The notes: generated from the letters alone by a model not told the origin. DNA of 64,000 nt from JADGRB01 sp036267635 (GCA_036267635.1 DATAVR010000036.1:1-64000); one strand, 5' to 3'. Counted from the first letter of the stretch, positions 9,821 through 20,695 are shown. Program-made: numbers and translations.

Positions 9821-9854
9821 GTAAACTGTTACGGGCCTTTTACGGTCTTTTACC
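9821..9854. repeat. cluster of GTAA/TTAC repeats upstream of kinase operon
   Basis: GTAA, four bases, TTAC (9821-9832) forms a short palindrome; two further TTTTAC copies follow within 25 bases (around 9839 and 9849). The block is A/T-rich against a ~70% GC background and lies just upstream of the candidate promoter at 9773-9800. It may be a regulator-binding region or the end of the phosphofructokinase transcript. Confidence 0.3.
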
Positions 9855-9889
9855 GCGGGGCGGCGAAGGAGCTGCCTTGGTCCCCGACC

Positions 9890-10969
9890 TCAGTCGCCCA
9901 GGCAGATGCCGAGATCGCGGGCGGTCATGACGGTGTCGGAGTCGAGGGGGACGGTCTTCATGACGGCGATCGCCTCTTCCATCGGGACCGGCACCATGTG
10001 CGGCGGGTGGTAGGCGACGATGTGGCCGAACTTTCCCGCCTCGACCATGCGAACGGCGGCCGCGCCGAAGCGGAGCGCCAGCAGGCGATCGCGGTGGGTG
10101 GGGCTGCCGCCGCGCTGGAGGTGTCCGAGCACCAGCGAGCGCGACTCGAAGCCGGTCTTCTCGCCGAGGTAGTGGCCAATCTTTTCGGCCAGGCCGCCGA
10201 GCCGCACCTCGCGCCCGAGCTCGGTGCCGATGGTGCTGAGCTCGCCCCCCTTGGGGATGGCCCCCTCCGCCACCACGACGATGCAGTAACGCCGGCCCGA
10301 GGCGTAGCGGGTCTTGATCCGCTCCACCACGCGGTCCATGTCGTACGGGATCTCGGGGAACAGAATGACGTGGGCGTTGCCGGCGACGCCCGCGTGCATG
10401 GCGATCCAGCCGGCGTAGCGCCCCATCACCTCGACGACCATGATCCGCTCGTGCGACTCGGCGGTGCTGTGCAGCCGATCGATCGCCTCGGTCGCCACCG
10501 TGACCGCCGTGTCGAAGCCGAAGGTCGCCTGCGTGCAAGAGAGATCGTTGTCGATCGTCTTGGGGACGCCGACGATCGGCATTCCCTTGGCGGTGAATTG
10601 GACGGCGATCCGGAACGCGCCGTCGCCGCCGATGGCGATGAGGGCGTCGGCGCCGATCTCCCGGAAGCGGCGCATGATCTCGTCGGAGACGTCGATGGTC
10701 GTCTTCTTGCCGTCGCGCTCGGTGATGAACTCGAACGGGTGCCCCTTGTTGACGGTCCCGAGGATGGTGCCGCCGAGATGGGCGATGCCGCGCACCTTGT
10801 CGCGCGTCAGATCGATGAGGCCATCCTGCGGCGCTTCGAGCAGCCCGTGGTAGCCGCGGCGGATGCCGGTGACCTTCCAGCCCCGGCGGAGCGCCGAGAG
10901 GGTGACGGCCCTTATGACGGCGTTGAGCCCCGGGGCGTCGCCTCCCCCGGTGTTGACGAGGATATGCAT
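9890..10969 (-). CDS. 6-phosphofructokinase, PKTIDND subtype (paralogue 1)
   Basis: From the ATG at 10969 the product is 359 residues. It phosphorylates fructose 6-phosphate in glycolysis. Motifs seen: NTGGGDAPGLNAVIR at 6-20 (phosphate donor loop), GGDGA at 114-118, PKTIDND at 136-142 with the catalytic Asp, MGRYAGWIA, and LGHLQRGGSPTHRD. PKTIDND is the form found in pyrophosphate-dependent and mixed-clade enzymes, while GGDG rather than GGDD points to ATP use; the donor should be tested. In-frame ATGs at 10984 and 11008 are possible starts, but the family begins at about this Met. A second, divergent phosphofructokinase lies at 21358-22335. Confidence 0.92.
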   Translation of the reverse strand: MHILVNTGGGDAPGLNAVIRAVTLSALRRGWKVTGIRRGYHGLLEAPQDGLIDLTRDKVRGIAHLGGTILGTVNKGHPFEFITERDGKKTTIDVSDEIMRRFREIGADALIAIGGDGAFRIAVQFTAKGMPIVGVPKTIDNDLSCTQATFGFDTAVTVATEAIDRLHSTAESHERIMVVEVMGRYAGWIAMHAGVAGNAHVILFPEIPYDMDRVVERIKTRYASGRRYCIVVVAEGAIPKGGELSTIGTELGREVRLGGLAEKIGHYLGEKTGFESRSLVLGHLQRGGSPTHRDRLLALRFGAAAVRMVEAGKFGHIVAYHPPHMVPVPMEEAIAVMKTVPLDSDTVMTARDLGICLGD

Positions 10970-11045
10970 GTACCTAGAGCCCATATCTCGGCTTGCGCCG
11001 GATGGCAACTCCGATGCGATTCCGGGCAGGCGCCGGGAACCGCCC

Positions 11046-11810
11046 CTACGCTTGCCGGGACCCGGTCTCGCGGATGGTGGAGCGCAGCATCTCGAGCTCG
11101 GTGGCCAGCTCGACGGCGGCCGTCACGGCTGAGGTCGTCTTGTCTTCCAGGTGGCGCTTGGCGCGGCTCTGGACCCGCATCTGGCGGAGCTGCCAGTCGA
11201 CACGGGCCTGCGAATCGTCGGAGAGAGCCAGCTCCGGCCGCTCGTAGAAGGGGTTGTCGCAGGTCTCCCCGCGCACCACGGCGACCGGATGCGTGCGCAG
11301 GACGTCCTGAACGCGGTGGGACGGAACGATCGTCCGGGGATAGCGGCAGAGCGCAACCAGCGGGAGGCGGGCGAAATGCTCGTTGATCTGCGCCTCGTAC
11401 CAGACGATCCGGCGCCACACGTCGTCGTCCGGGACGTTCATCAGCTCGCCCGTCGCGCAGAGGCCGGTGAAGCCGTCCGCCATCGCCTCCTTGATATAGC
11501 GCTCGATGCGGTTGAGCACGGCGGTCGGCTCGAAGACGCCGTTTTCGAGATATTCCTCTTCTCGCGTCCGGAAGATGAGGGCGCCGCGCGACTCTGCCCG
11601 GAGCGAGCAGATTCCCTCCTCCTCGAGCTGCAGACTCAGCTGCTCGTACTCCTCGCGCCTCCCCACGAAGAGACAGCGCTGCCCGCGCGCCAGTCCCTCA
11701 TGGATGAAGGAGAGGACGGCGTTCTCTTTCTCCGAGTGGGTCTCGAATGGCAGGCAGATGTGTCGGCCGCGGTGAACGCTGGCAGTCGCCGCATGCAAGG
11801 TAGGGCTCAT
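11046..11810 (-). CDS. MEDS-domain (DcmR-like sensory) protein
   Basis: 254 residues. The N-terminal ~180 residues match the MEDS sensory domain, first described in the methanogen/methylotroph DcmR sensors: HICLPFETHSEKENAVLSFI, then GQRCLFVGRREE, GFTGLCATGELMN, and PLVALCRYPRTIVP, followed by LRTHPVAVVRGE. The C-terminal ~60 residues are a charged helix (QLRQMRVQSRAKRHLED). No kinase or HTH module is attached, so it may act by protein contact. AGGAAAC precedes the ATG. Two palindromes immediately upstream suggest regulated transcription. It is separated from phosphofructokinase 1 by 76 bases on the same strand. Confidence 0.8.
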   Translation of the reverse strand: MSPTLHAATASVHRGRHICLPFETHSEKENAVLSFIHEGLARGQRCLFVGRREEYEQLSLQLEEEGICSLRAESRGALIFRTREEEYLENGVFEPTAVLNRIERYIKEAMADGFTGLCATGELMNVPDDDVWRRIVWYEAQINEHFARLPLVALCRYPRTIVPSHRVQDVLRTHPVAVVRGETCDNPFYERPELALSDDSQARVDWQLRQMRVQSRAKRHLEDKTTSAVTAAVELATELEMLRSTIRETGSRQA

Positions 11811-11858
11811 GTTTCCTGGATTCTTCTTCGTTTGAGCCGACAGTCTACACGCTCACGC

Positions 11859-11875
11859 AAATTGTCGTGCAATTT
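11859..11875. promoter_or_regulatory. inverted repeat upstream of the MEDS gene
   Basis: AAATTG (11859-11864) and CAATTT (11870-11875) form a perfect six-base inverted repeat around five bases, in an unusually A/T-rich patch about 50-65 bases before the MEDS start. It could be an operator or part of the treY terminator. Confidence 0.35.
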
Positions 11876-11876
11876 T

Positions 11877-11889
11877 GTGACCAGGTCAC
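11877..11889. promoter_or_regulatory. GTGACC-N-GGTCAC palindrome at the treY end
   Basis: A perfect palindrome of two six-base arms around one base, overlapping the treY stop codon and lying 67 bases before the MEDS ATG. Together with the adjacent repeat at 11859-11875 it makes a two-palindrome block. Confidence 0.35.
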
Positions 11890-14807
11890 GGTCGGCTCGA
11901 GCTCAGAATGGCGACCGGTAGGATGGAAAAAATTTCGTCCACGGGCAACCAACGATTGCGATCCGCGCTTGGCTCTACCGTTGTGCCGGCGATCACCTCG
12001 CGGTAGCTCGAAGCGGCAAGCTCATCCGGAAGCAAGAGGCGCGTCCCCTCCCACACCGGTGGGGTTTCCCAGGCTGGCGCGGCCCCAGGCAGGGCCTGCG
12101 TCGCCGCCCCGAGGGCCGCGAAGAATCGACCCGTCACGGTGATGGAGGCGTCCCCCTTGCGGCCGATCCGGGCGAACGCGACGACGTGGTGGGCGCGCGG
12201 ACCTTCGACCGCGAGGGGGAGATAGCCGCCGTCCCGGAAGAGCTCGCGGTGGCGCCTCCGGTGGGCGAGGGCGCGCATCGTCACCAGCAGCTTGAGCGCG
12301 CCGTCGGTCGGGTGCGTGCGGGCGCGCTCGAGGCGGCGGCGCAGGGCCTCCCCCTCCAGCCCCGCCAGCTCGTCGAGCCGCGTGCGGCGCGTGCCGTAGT
12401 CGACGGGGCGCCGGTTGTCGGGATCGACCAGCGAAAAATCCCACAGCTCGGTCCCCTGATAGAAGTCGGGGACACCGGGAGCGGTCGCTTTGAGCGCGAC
12501 CTGGGCCAACGAGGTGTAGAGACCGGGAATCGCGATCCGCGGCAGGAACTGGGCGAAGTCGGCCAGGAACGGATTTCCCCCGGCCGGGCGGTCGAAGAGG
12601 CGCCGGAGAAATTGCTCGCACGCCTTTTCGTACGGCTCGTTGATGTTGACCCAGGTGGTGTGCAGCTTGGCCTCGCGGAGGGCCTTGACCAGGTAGGCGC
12701 TCACCCGGTCGGCGAGCTCGCCGTATGCCGCCTCCGGGAGCTCCCCCTCGAGCGCCTCGAGCGGCCAGACGCCGAGCAGCGTTTGATAGATGAGGTACTC
12801 CTCGTTGCTGCCCGGCACGCGCGCGTCGTCGACCAGCGGCTTCGCGCGCCGGTTCATCCGCTGCCAGCGTTTGACCGCCTCCAGCCAGTCGCGCGGGATC
12901 TCCGAGAGCGCGTCGAGGCGCGCCCGCGTGTCTTCGCCCCGCTTGGTGTCGTGGGTGGCGGTGGCGGAGAGGGCCTGGGGCCAGCGCTCGGCCCGGTGGG
13001 CGCAGAAGACGTGAAACCGATCGATCTCCAGGGCGCCGGTGGTCGGCCGTCCGCCGACCTCGTTCAAGGAGGCGAGGGGAAAGTACCGGTAGAAGACGGT
13101 GTCCTCGAGCCCCTTGGCCATCACCGGGCCGGTGAGCTGCTGCATCCGCATCACCAGCTCCCGGCGATCGGCGTGGTCGGCCTCGGTGGTCCCCTCGGGT
13201 TCGCGCAGCAGCAAGAGGTCGCAGAGAAAATCGAAGATCGACTCCGAGGTGGCGCGGTTCCGCCGCTTGGCCTCGCGCACCGCGCGCAGGACGTGCAGCC
13301 GGTCGCCGTCGCTGATCGCCACCGTGTCGGCCTGCGCGTAGCTGCGATAGACGGGGAAGCAGGCGATCACCTCGGCCAGCGCCAGGTGCAGGCTGCTGGC
13401 GGTGAAGTCGCGCGACCAGCGGTGCTGCTCCGAGATCCGATCGAGCCGGCGCGCCAGCACGTGCAGCTCGCTCGACATCGCGGTTTGCAGGATCAGCTTC
13501 TTGGCGCGGTAGAGCAGGTCGTCGAAGGTCCCGCTCCCCTCCCGCAGGCGGCGGTAGCCGCGCTCGATGAGGCGCAGGCCGAGCGGATCGACGAAGAGAC
13601 CATTGACCGCGTTGAGCAGCTCGTAGCCGGTCGTCCCGTGCACCGGCCACTCCGCCGGCAGCTCCTCGGCGCCGGTGAGGATCTTCTCCACGACGACATA
13701 GAGGCGGCGCGAAGGCGTGGCCTCGGTTTCGCCGTCGCGCGGTCGCTGCAGATCCTCCAGGTAACGGCGCGGATCGTAGAGGCCGTCGACGTGATCGATC
13801 CGCAGGCCGGTCACCTTCCCCTCGCGGACCAGCTCGAAGGCTTTCTGATGAACCGCCTCCAACACCTTGGGCTCCTCGATCCGGATGGCCGCCAGATCGT
13901 TGATGTCGAAGAAGCGGCGGTAGTTGATCTCCTCCGCCGCCACCCCCCAGTAGGAGAGGCGATAGGCCTGCTCACCGAGCAGCGCCTCGAGCGCGTCGAA
14001 GCTGCGCGGCTTGCCGGGCTCGCCGTTGATGGCCGCCAAGCTCCGCTCGAGCGCGTCCCGGACCGCGGCGCTCGCCGACACCAGCGCGTCGAGCCGCCGC
14101 TTGACGATCTCCTTCTCGCGCTGGCGCTCGCGGATCTTCTCCGAATCGGTCTCCCAGCGGGTGGGGAGGTTCTTGGTGGCGGTCACGATGCTCTCGATCT
14201 CGAGCACGTCCGGATGGTCGTCGGGGTGGGTGCGGCGCAGATCGGTGACGATCGGCTCGAGCAGCGGCAGGATGGTGCGCGGCCCGATGGGGAATGACGA
14301 GGCGCCGTAGTGGGCCTGGAAGGCGCCTTCCTCGTAGCCGATGGCGATCTCGCTCCCTTCCAGCACGCGGCCGTACTGCTGGCCCAGGACCGGGAGCAGA
14401 ATCTTCTCGTCCAGCTCGGACTTGGGTGGGTGCCAGTCGATGTCGAAGAAGGTCGCGTAGGGGGAGCTGCGGCCGTTCTCGAGGACGTCGTTCCACCAGT
14501 GGTTGAGCGGGCTGGCGATGCACATGTGGTTGGGGACCACGTCGAGCACCAGGCCCATCCCGCGGGCGCGGAGCGCCGCGCTCAGCGCATCCAGATCGCT
14601 CTCCGTTCCGAGATCGGGATTGAGCCGGCCGTGGTCGACGACGTCGTAGCCGTGCGTGCTGCCGGGCCGCGCCGCCAGGAACGGCGAGGCGTAGAGGTCG
14701 GTCACCCCCAGCGCGTCCAGGTAATCGACCAGCGCGGTGGCGTCCCGGAAGTTAAAGTCCTTGTTGAACTGGAGACGGTAAGTGCAAGTGGGAATTCGGG
14801 CCGTCAT
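11886..14807 (-). CDS. treY: malto-oligosyltrehalose synthase
   Basis: 973 residues, GH13 family. The enzyme isomerises the reducing-end alpha-1,4 bond of maltodextrin to alpha-1,1, the first step of the TreY/TreZ trehalose pathway. Diagnostic features: PTCTYRLQFNKDFNF at the start, YASPFLAARPGSTHGYDV, the GH13 region I DVVPNHMCI, region II GLRIDHVDGLYDP (nucleophile Asp), the VVVEKIL region (acid Glu) and SATATHDTKRGEDTRAR in the late part. Length is normal to slightly long for the family. No treZ or glgX-like partner is in the window. The stop lies inside a palindrome, and the upstream gap of 153 bases carries a hairpin. Confidence 0.95.
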   Translation of the reverse strand: MTARIPTCTYRLQFNKDFNFRDATALVDYLDALGVTDLYASPFLAARPGSTHGYDVVDHGRLNPDLGTESDLDALSAALRARGMGLVLDVVPNHMCIASPLNHWWNDVLENGRSSPYATFFDIDWHPPKSELDEKILLPVLGQQYGRVLEGSEIAIGYEEGAFQAHYGASSFPIGPRTILPLLEPIVTDLRRTHPDDHPDVLEIESIVTATKNLPTRWETDSEKIRERQREKEIVKRRLDALVSASAAVRDALERSLAAINGEPGKPRSFDALEALLGEQAYRLSYWGVAAEEINYRRFFDINDLAAIRIEEPKVLEAVHQKAFELVREGKVTGLRIDHVDGLYDPRRYLEDLQRPRDGETEATPSRRLYVVVEKILTGAEELPAEWPVHGTTGYELLNAVNGLFVDPLGLRLIERGYRRLREGSGTFDDLLYRAKKLILQTAMSSELHVLARRLDRISEQHRWSRDFTASSLHLALAEVIACFPVYRSYAQADTVAISDGDRLHVLRAVREAKRRNRATSESIFDFLCDLLLLREPEGTTEADHADRRELVMRMQQLTGPVMAKGLEDTVFYRYFPLASLNEVGGRPTTGALEIDRFHVFCAHRAERWPQALSATATHDTKRGEDTRARLDALSEIPRDWLEAVKRWQRMNRRAKPLVDDARVPGSNEEYLIYQTLLGVWPLEALEGELPEAAYGELADRVSAYLVKALREAKLHTTWVNINEPYEKACEQFLRRLFDRPAGGNPFLADFAQFLPRIAIPGLYTSLAQVALKATAPGVPDFYQGTELWDFSLVDPDNRRPVDYGTRRTRLDELAGLEGEALRRRLERARTHPTDGALKLLVTMRALAHRRRHRELFRDGGYLPLAVEGPRAHHVVAFARIGRKGDASITVTGRFFAALGAATQALPGAAPAWETPPVWEGTRLLLPDELAASSYREVIAGTTVEPSADRNRWLPVDEIFSILPVAILSSSRP

Positions 14808-14852
14808 CGTGCGCGCCGTCCCAAAGTAGTCGCACCGTCCGCGAACGCAAGC

Positions 14853-14882
14853 GGTCGGGGAGCAGGTCCCAGAGTCCCGACC
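14853..14882. terminator. possible hairpin between kinase 2 and treY
   Basis: GGTCGGG (14853-14859) pairs perfectly with CCCGACC (14876-14882) around a 16-base loop. It lies downstream of the kinase gene in its reading direction. There is no T-run, so it is at best a weak or Rho-assisted terminator. The right arm and its flank (GTCCCGACCTA) recur at 14953-14963, over the kinase stop codon. Confidence 0.3.
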
Positions 14883-14960
14883 TAGAATGCGTGAGGGAGC
14901 GACGGCTTGACCGGCGCGACCTCGTCGCGGGGGGCGCGGGACCCGTCCGAGGGTCCCGAC

Positions 14961-16886
<1,926 letters not shown>

Positions 16887-16939
16887 CCAGGAAAGCTAAG
16901 GCTCCAAGCGTAGCCGTGGAAGGCGCCTGGCGAGCCGCC

Positions 16940-17980
16940 TCAGCCGAAAACGATGACCGGCTTGACGTCGGTCGGCCCGCGCACCAGCGCCTCCTGCCAG
17001 CGCTGGAGCGGGACGCGGCGCGAGACCAGCGCGGCGAGCCAACTCCGCTCGGCCTGCGCCAGCGCGGCGACGGCCGTCCGGTAGTGCCGCAGATTGGCGT
17101 TCACCGCGCCGAAGACGACGTTGTTCTCCAGCACCAGCTGCTTGTTGAGCGCGGTGAGGTTGATGGGGATCGCGCGCGCGCCGGACGACACGCCGGTGAG
17201 GCAGACGATCCCGTCGGGACCCACCCCCTCCATCACGTCGAACACCAGCTCACCGACACCGGTGCACTCGAGCACCACGTCGGCGATCGGCACGTCCTTG
17301 ACCTGCCCGCTGTGGTAGGTGGCGCCGAGCGCCGCCACCAGCGCCGGCTTGGGCCCGTCGGTGACGCGATCGAGCACGTGCACCTCGAGGCCGCGCTGCC
17401 GTCCGAGCAGCGCCGCCAGGAGGCCGATCGGGCCGGCGCCCGTCACCAGCACGCGTTTGGGTGTCCAGACGGAGCGGGCGCCGATCCGCTCGATCTGCTC
17501 CCAGGCCTTGGCCAAGATGGTGGCCGGCTCGACCAGCACGGCGAGATCGCCGAGCGTCGCCGGGACCGGCACCGCGAACGCGGTTTCGAGGCGGTAGCGC
17601 TCGGAGGCGTAGCCGTCCCGGCCGCTGATGCCGCGCTCGGTGAACATCCCGTTCGTGCACATGTCCCATTCGCCGGCGGCGCAGCTCGCGCAGGGGACGG
17701 GGTCGGGGCGGCGCACGACGCCGACCACCAGATCGCCGGGCGCAAAGCCGCTCCCCGGCGGCGCCGTCCGGACGCGCCCCAGGTTCTCGTGCCCGATCAC
17801 CAGGCGCTGGCGTCCGGGGGGGGCCTGGCCGTACGCACCGCTCAGGATCTCGAGGTCGGTGCCGCAGACGCCGATGGCCACCGCGTCGACGAGCAGGCTG
17901 TCGGGCGCGTCGGGTGGCTCGGGGATCTCTTCCAGCCGCGCGCTGTCGGCGACGCCGGGCAAGGTGGTGATGGCACGCAT
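16940..17980 (-). CDS. zinc-dependent glucose/alcohol dehydrogenase (glucose 1-dehydrogenase-like MDR)
   Basis: 346 residues from the ATG at 17980, chosen over an ATG six codons upstream on family length. Medium-chain dehydrogenase: catalytic zinc ligands C39 (GVCGTD), H64-E65 (IGHEN); a shortened structural-zinc lobe with CASCAAGEWDMC; Rossmann motif GAGPIGLLAALL near residue 170. The late section (NLTALNKQLVLENNVVFGAVNANLRHY) is typical of the glucose dehydrogenase C-terminal domain known from Sulfolobus/Haloferax GDH, pointing to oxidation of glucose or another aldose with NAD(P). The gene is divergent from the HtrA gene; 66 bases lie between them. Sugar specificity is not proven. Confidence 0.87.
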   Translation of the reverse strand: MRAITTLPGVADSARLEEIPEPPDAPDSLLVDAVAIGVCGTDLEILSGAYGQAPPGRQRLVIGHENLGRVRTAPPGSGFAPGDLVVGVVRRPDPVPCASCAAGEWDMCTNGMFTERGISGRDGYASERYRLETAFAVPVPATLGDLAVLVEPATILAKAWEQIERIGARSVWTPKRVLVTGAGPIGLLAALLGRQRGLEVHVLDRVTDGPKPALVAALGATYHSGQVKDVPIADVVLECTGVGELVFDVMEGVGPDGIVCLTGVSSGARAIPINLTALNKQLVLENNVVFGAVNANLRHYRTAVAALAQAERSWLAALVSRRVPLQRWQEALVRGPTDVKPVIVFG

Positions 17981-18046
17981 CGAGCCTGATTCATACAACG
18001 TTCGAGGGGCCTTGCGCAGACCATCCGCAGATCGCTAAATAACCGG

Positions 18047-19648
18047 ATGAAGATCGCCATGGCTGCTTCGCTTCGTCTCGTCGCCGGCGCGCTGGCGCTC
18101 GCCTCGGTGGCGGGACTCGCCGGCTGCCAGCGCCTGGCGCAACGGCTGAACGGCACCGAGACGGCCCCGGCGACACCGCCGCCAGCCGGCGCTCCCTCGA
18201 ACGACTCGCCGTCCGGTCCTTCTTCGGCGTCCCCTTCTTCTGCACCGCCCGCGCTGCAGCCGGGCGGTCAGCTGACGCCCAAGACCGAGGCGCCCAGCGA
18301 AGCACGCGTGCTGTCGTCGGCGTTTTCGGCGGTGGCGCGCGCGCTGCGGCCGTCGGTGGTGCGGATCGACGTGGAGATCGCCGCTTCGCACGTGGCGCAG
18401 AACGGCGAGGGCGCCGAGGGCGACGAGGACCAACGGATGGCGCCGTTCCTGCGTCGCTTCTTCCAGTTCGGGCCCGGCACGCCGGAGCCGTCGCCCGGCC
18501 CGCAGCGCGGCACCGGCTCGGGTGTGGTGATCGACGCGCGCGGCGACATCGTGACCAATCGCCACGTCGTCTCGGGCGCAACCAACGTCAAGGTGACCTT
18601 CAGCGACGGGCGCGAGTTCGCCGCCAAGACGCTGGGGATGGATTCGGAGACCGACGTCGCGGTCATCCGGCTCGACGCGCCCCCGCGCGATCTGGTGGCG
18701 GCGCGCCTCGGTGACGACGACAAGCTGGAGGTCGGCGAGTGGGTGCTGGCGGTCGGCAGCCCGCTCGGCCTCGACCAGACGGTCACCGCCGGCATCATCA
18801 GCGGCAAGGGGAAGGTCGGGCGGCACGTGCAGATGTCGGGCGGTCGAGTCCGCCACTACATCCAGACCGACGCCAAGATCAACCCCGGCAACTCGGGCGG
18901 GCCGCTGGTGAACCTGTCATCTGAAGTGGTGGGCATCAACACGCTCATCAACACCGGGCCCGGCGGCGCCTACGGCTTCGCCATCCCGATCAATCAGGTG
19001 CGGCGGGTCGCCGAGTCGCTGCTCAAGGAGGGGCGCGTGCGCTACGCCTACCTGGGTGTGCTGGTCGGCGACATCAGCGAGATGGACGCCGCTGCAGCCA
19101 GAGCGGCCCCCAGCGGCACCAGCGCCTTCGTCAGCGAGGTGACGCCCGGTGGTCCGGCGGCCAAGGCGGGCCTGCACGCGGGGGACTTCATCACCGACCT
19201 CGACGGCAAGAAGATGGACGGCGCCGGGGACGTGATCGACTACGTCTCGACCCGCGCGATCGGAGCGCACGTCGCGGTCGGTGTGTGGCGCGAGGGCAAG
19301 CGGCAGGCGGTCGACGTCGTGCTCGGCGAGCTGCCTTCCCAGGACGGTCGCGGCGGCGCGCCGTCGGCCAAGCTCGGTCTCGCGCTGCAGACGCTGACGC
19401 CGCGGCTGGCCGAGTCACTGGGGTTCGATCCGCGGACGCGCGGCGCGGTGGTCGCCGAGATCGCTCCCGGCGGGCAGGCGGCAGCAGCCGGTGTGCGTGA
19501 AGGGGACGTGATCCTGGAGATCGATCGCCAGCGGGTGGCGACGGCCGACGAAGCGGCGGCCACGCTGGGGGCGCCGCGCAAAGGGGGGCACCTGGTGCGT
19601 CTGGCCACCGCGGGCGGGCTCCGCTACATCACCCTCGGCGGTCCGTGA
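18047..19648 (+). CDS. HtrA/DegP-type serine protease lipoprotein with two PDZ domains
   Basis: 533 residues. Unlike typical DegP it begins with a lipoprotein signal (lipobox LAGC, C27), followed by a Ser/Pro-rich tether. The trypsin-like domain holds the triad H173 (TNRHVV), D203 (DVAVIRLD) and S283 (NPGNSGGPLVN). Two PDZ domains follow, beginning near LGVLVGDISEMD and LGLALQTLTPRLAE, each with the carboxylate-binding loop preserved. It should degrade or refold misfolded envelope proteins while fixed to a membrane. Its stop overlaps the start of the ChaN-like gene (GTGA), so the two are co-produced. Confidence 0.93.
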   Translation: MKIAMAASLRLVAGALALASVAGLAGCQRLAQRLNGTETAPATPPPAGAPSNDSPSGPSSASPSSAPPALQPGGQLTPKTEAPSEARVLSSAFSAVARALRPSVVRIDVEIAASHVAQNGEGAEGDEDQRMAPFLRRFFQFGPGTPEPSPGPQRGTGSGVVIDARGDIVTNRHVVSGATNVKVTFSDGREFAAKTLGMDSETDVAVIRLDAPPRDLVAARLGDDDKLEVGEWVLAVGSPLGLDQTVTAGIISGKGKVGRHVQMSGGRVRHYIQTDAKINPGNSGGPLVNLSSEVVGINTLINTGPGGAYGFAIPINQVRRVAESLLKEGRVRYAYLGVLVGDISEMDAAAARAAPSGTSAFVSEVTPGGPAAKAGLHAGDFITDLDGKKMDGAGDVIDYVSTRAIGAHVAVGVWREGKRQAVDVVLGELPSQDGRGGAPSAKLGLALQTLTPRLAESLGFDPRTRGAVVAEIAPGGQAAAAGVREGDVILEIDRQRVATADEAAATLGAPRKGGHLVRLATAGGLRYITLGGP

Positions 19649-20472
19649 ACGGCGCGGCGGCGCTGGTCGCGATCGCGGCGCTGCTGGAGATCGACCGCCC
19701 GATGGCGCCTGGCGCGACCTTGGTGGCCGAAAAGTTCGTCTCGCCCGCCGCGGCGGTGACGGCGTTCGTCGGCGACGCTGGCGGCGTGGTCGCCTTCGGC
19801 GAGCTGCACCAGACGGCGAAGACGGCCGGCGTGCGCTCGTCGCTGGCGCGTTTCACCGACGAGATCTTGCCGGCGATCGCGCCGCGCGCTGCGCACCTCA
19901 TCGTCGAGACCTGGGTGGCGCGCGGCGACTGCGGCGCGACGGAGAAGAAAGTGACCGGCGACGTCGCCCGGACCACCGAGCGCCCGGCAGAGACCGAGAA
20001 CGAGATCGTCCGGCTCTTCCGCCGCGCGAAGGAGCTGGGCGTGACGCCGCACCTCCTCGACGTCGACTGTCACGAGTACCAATCGCTGATCGCGCCCGGC
20101 GGCGGCGTCGACTACGACCGGCTACTGGCGATGACCGGCCAGCACCTCGGGCGCGCAATACAGCAGGCGCTGAGGTTGCCGCGGCCGCCCGGGCGCCCGC
20201 TGGTCCTCGTCTACGGCGGCGCCCTGCACAACGATCTCGCTCCCGACCCGGCGCTGGCCAAGTACAGCTTCGGCCCGGCCATCGACGCGCTCACGCACGG
20301 CAACTACCGGGAGATCGATCTCTACGTCCCCCAGTTGATGGCCACGCTCCCGGCCCTGCGGACAGAGCGCTGGTACGCCGCTTGGCGCCAGGCGCGCGCC
20401 AAGCCGGGCACGACGCTCGTCCGCCGGCAGCCGCGCTCGGCGGTCGTGCTGTTCGACGAGCTCGTTCCCTGA
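19645..20472 (+). CDS. ChaN/EreA-like domain protein
   Basis: 275 residues, GTG start overlapping the HtrA stop. VVAFGELHQ near residue 45 and LVLVYGGALHNDL near 185 place it in the ChaN/erythromycin-esterase-like superfamily, whose members include haem-binding ChaN and TraB/GumN-type proteins; the conserved GE-H and GG-H-N positions are present. The start has a modest hydrophobic stretch (ALVAIAALL) but no clear signal peptide. Coupling to HtrA suggests a role with envelope proteolysis or iron/haem handling in stress, which is inference from context. Confidence 0.72.
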   Translation: MNGAAALVAIAALLEIDRPMAPGATLVAEKFVSPAAAVTAFVGDAGGVVAFGELHQTAKTAGVRSSLARFTDEILPAIAPRAAHLIVETWVARGDCGATEKKVTGDVARTTERPAETENEIVRLFRRAKELGVTPHLLDVDCHEYQSLIAPGGGVDYDRLLAMTGQHLGRAIQQALRLPRPPGRPLVLVYGGALHNDLAPDPALAKYSFGPAIDALTHGNYREIDLYVPQLMATLPALRTERWYAAWRQARAKPGTTLVRRQPRSAVVLFDELVP

Positions 20473-20486
20473 CGCTGCGCCCGAGG

Positions 20487-20627
20487 TCAGACCGCCAGCC
20501 GGTGCTCGAGGCTGCGCACCCGGAGCAGCGCGCGGATCGCGGTGGCGAGCGAGCCGATCATGAGCGCCATCGGCACGATCGGGATCAAGGGAAACAGGGG
20601 AATCCTGACGGTTCTTCTGATGCGCAT
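20487..20627 (-). CDS. 46-residue membrane protein
   Basis: A short gene with a strong ribosome site: GAGGAGGCG ends four bases before the ATG at 20627. The product has a basic N-terminus (MRIRRTVRIPL), one long membrane segment (PLIPIVPMALMIGSLATAI) and a basic tail ending RSLEHRLAV. It is convergent with the ChaN-like gene and lies downstream of greB on the same strand. Similar tiny inner-membrane proteins occur widely and modulate larger partners; no partner can be named. Confidence 0.6.
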   Translation of the reverse strand: MRIRRTVRIPLFPLIPIVPMALMIGSLATAIRALLRVRSLEHRLAV

Positions 20628-20695
20628 GGGCGCCTCCTCGTTCATCGAATCTGCCCACCGCGCGCGCGGTGGCAAGCAGAGCCCGAGGCAGGGCT

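Noticed and set aside
9890..10969. Pyrophosphate-dependent phosphofructokinase
   Set aside because: PKTIDND suggests it, but GGDG (not GGDD) at the donor site favours ATP; left as unsettled rather than called.
12186..14297. 703-codon open frame on the + strand opposite treY
   Set aside because: Antisense to a clear full-length treY; composition (Arg/Gly/Pro/His rich, no domain) is typical of frames opened by high GC on the opposite strand.
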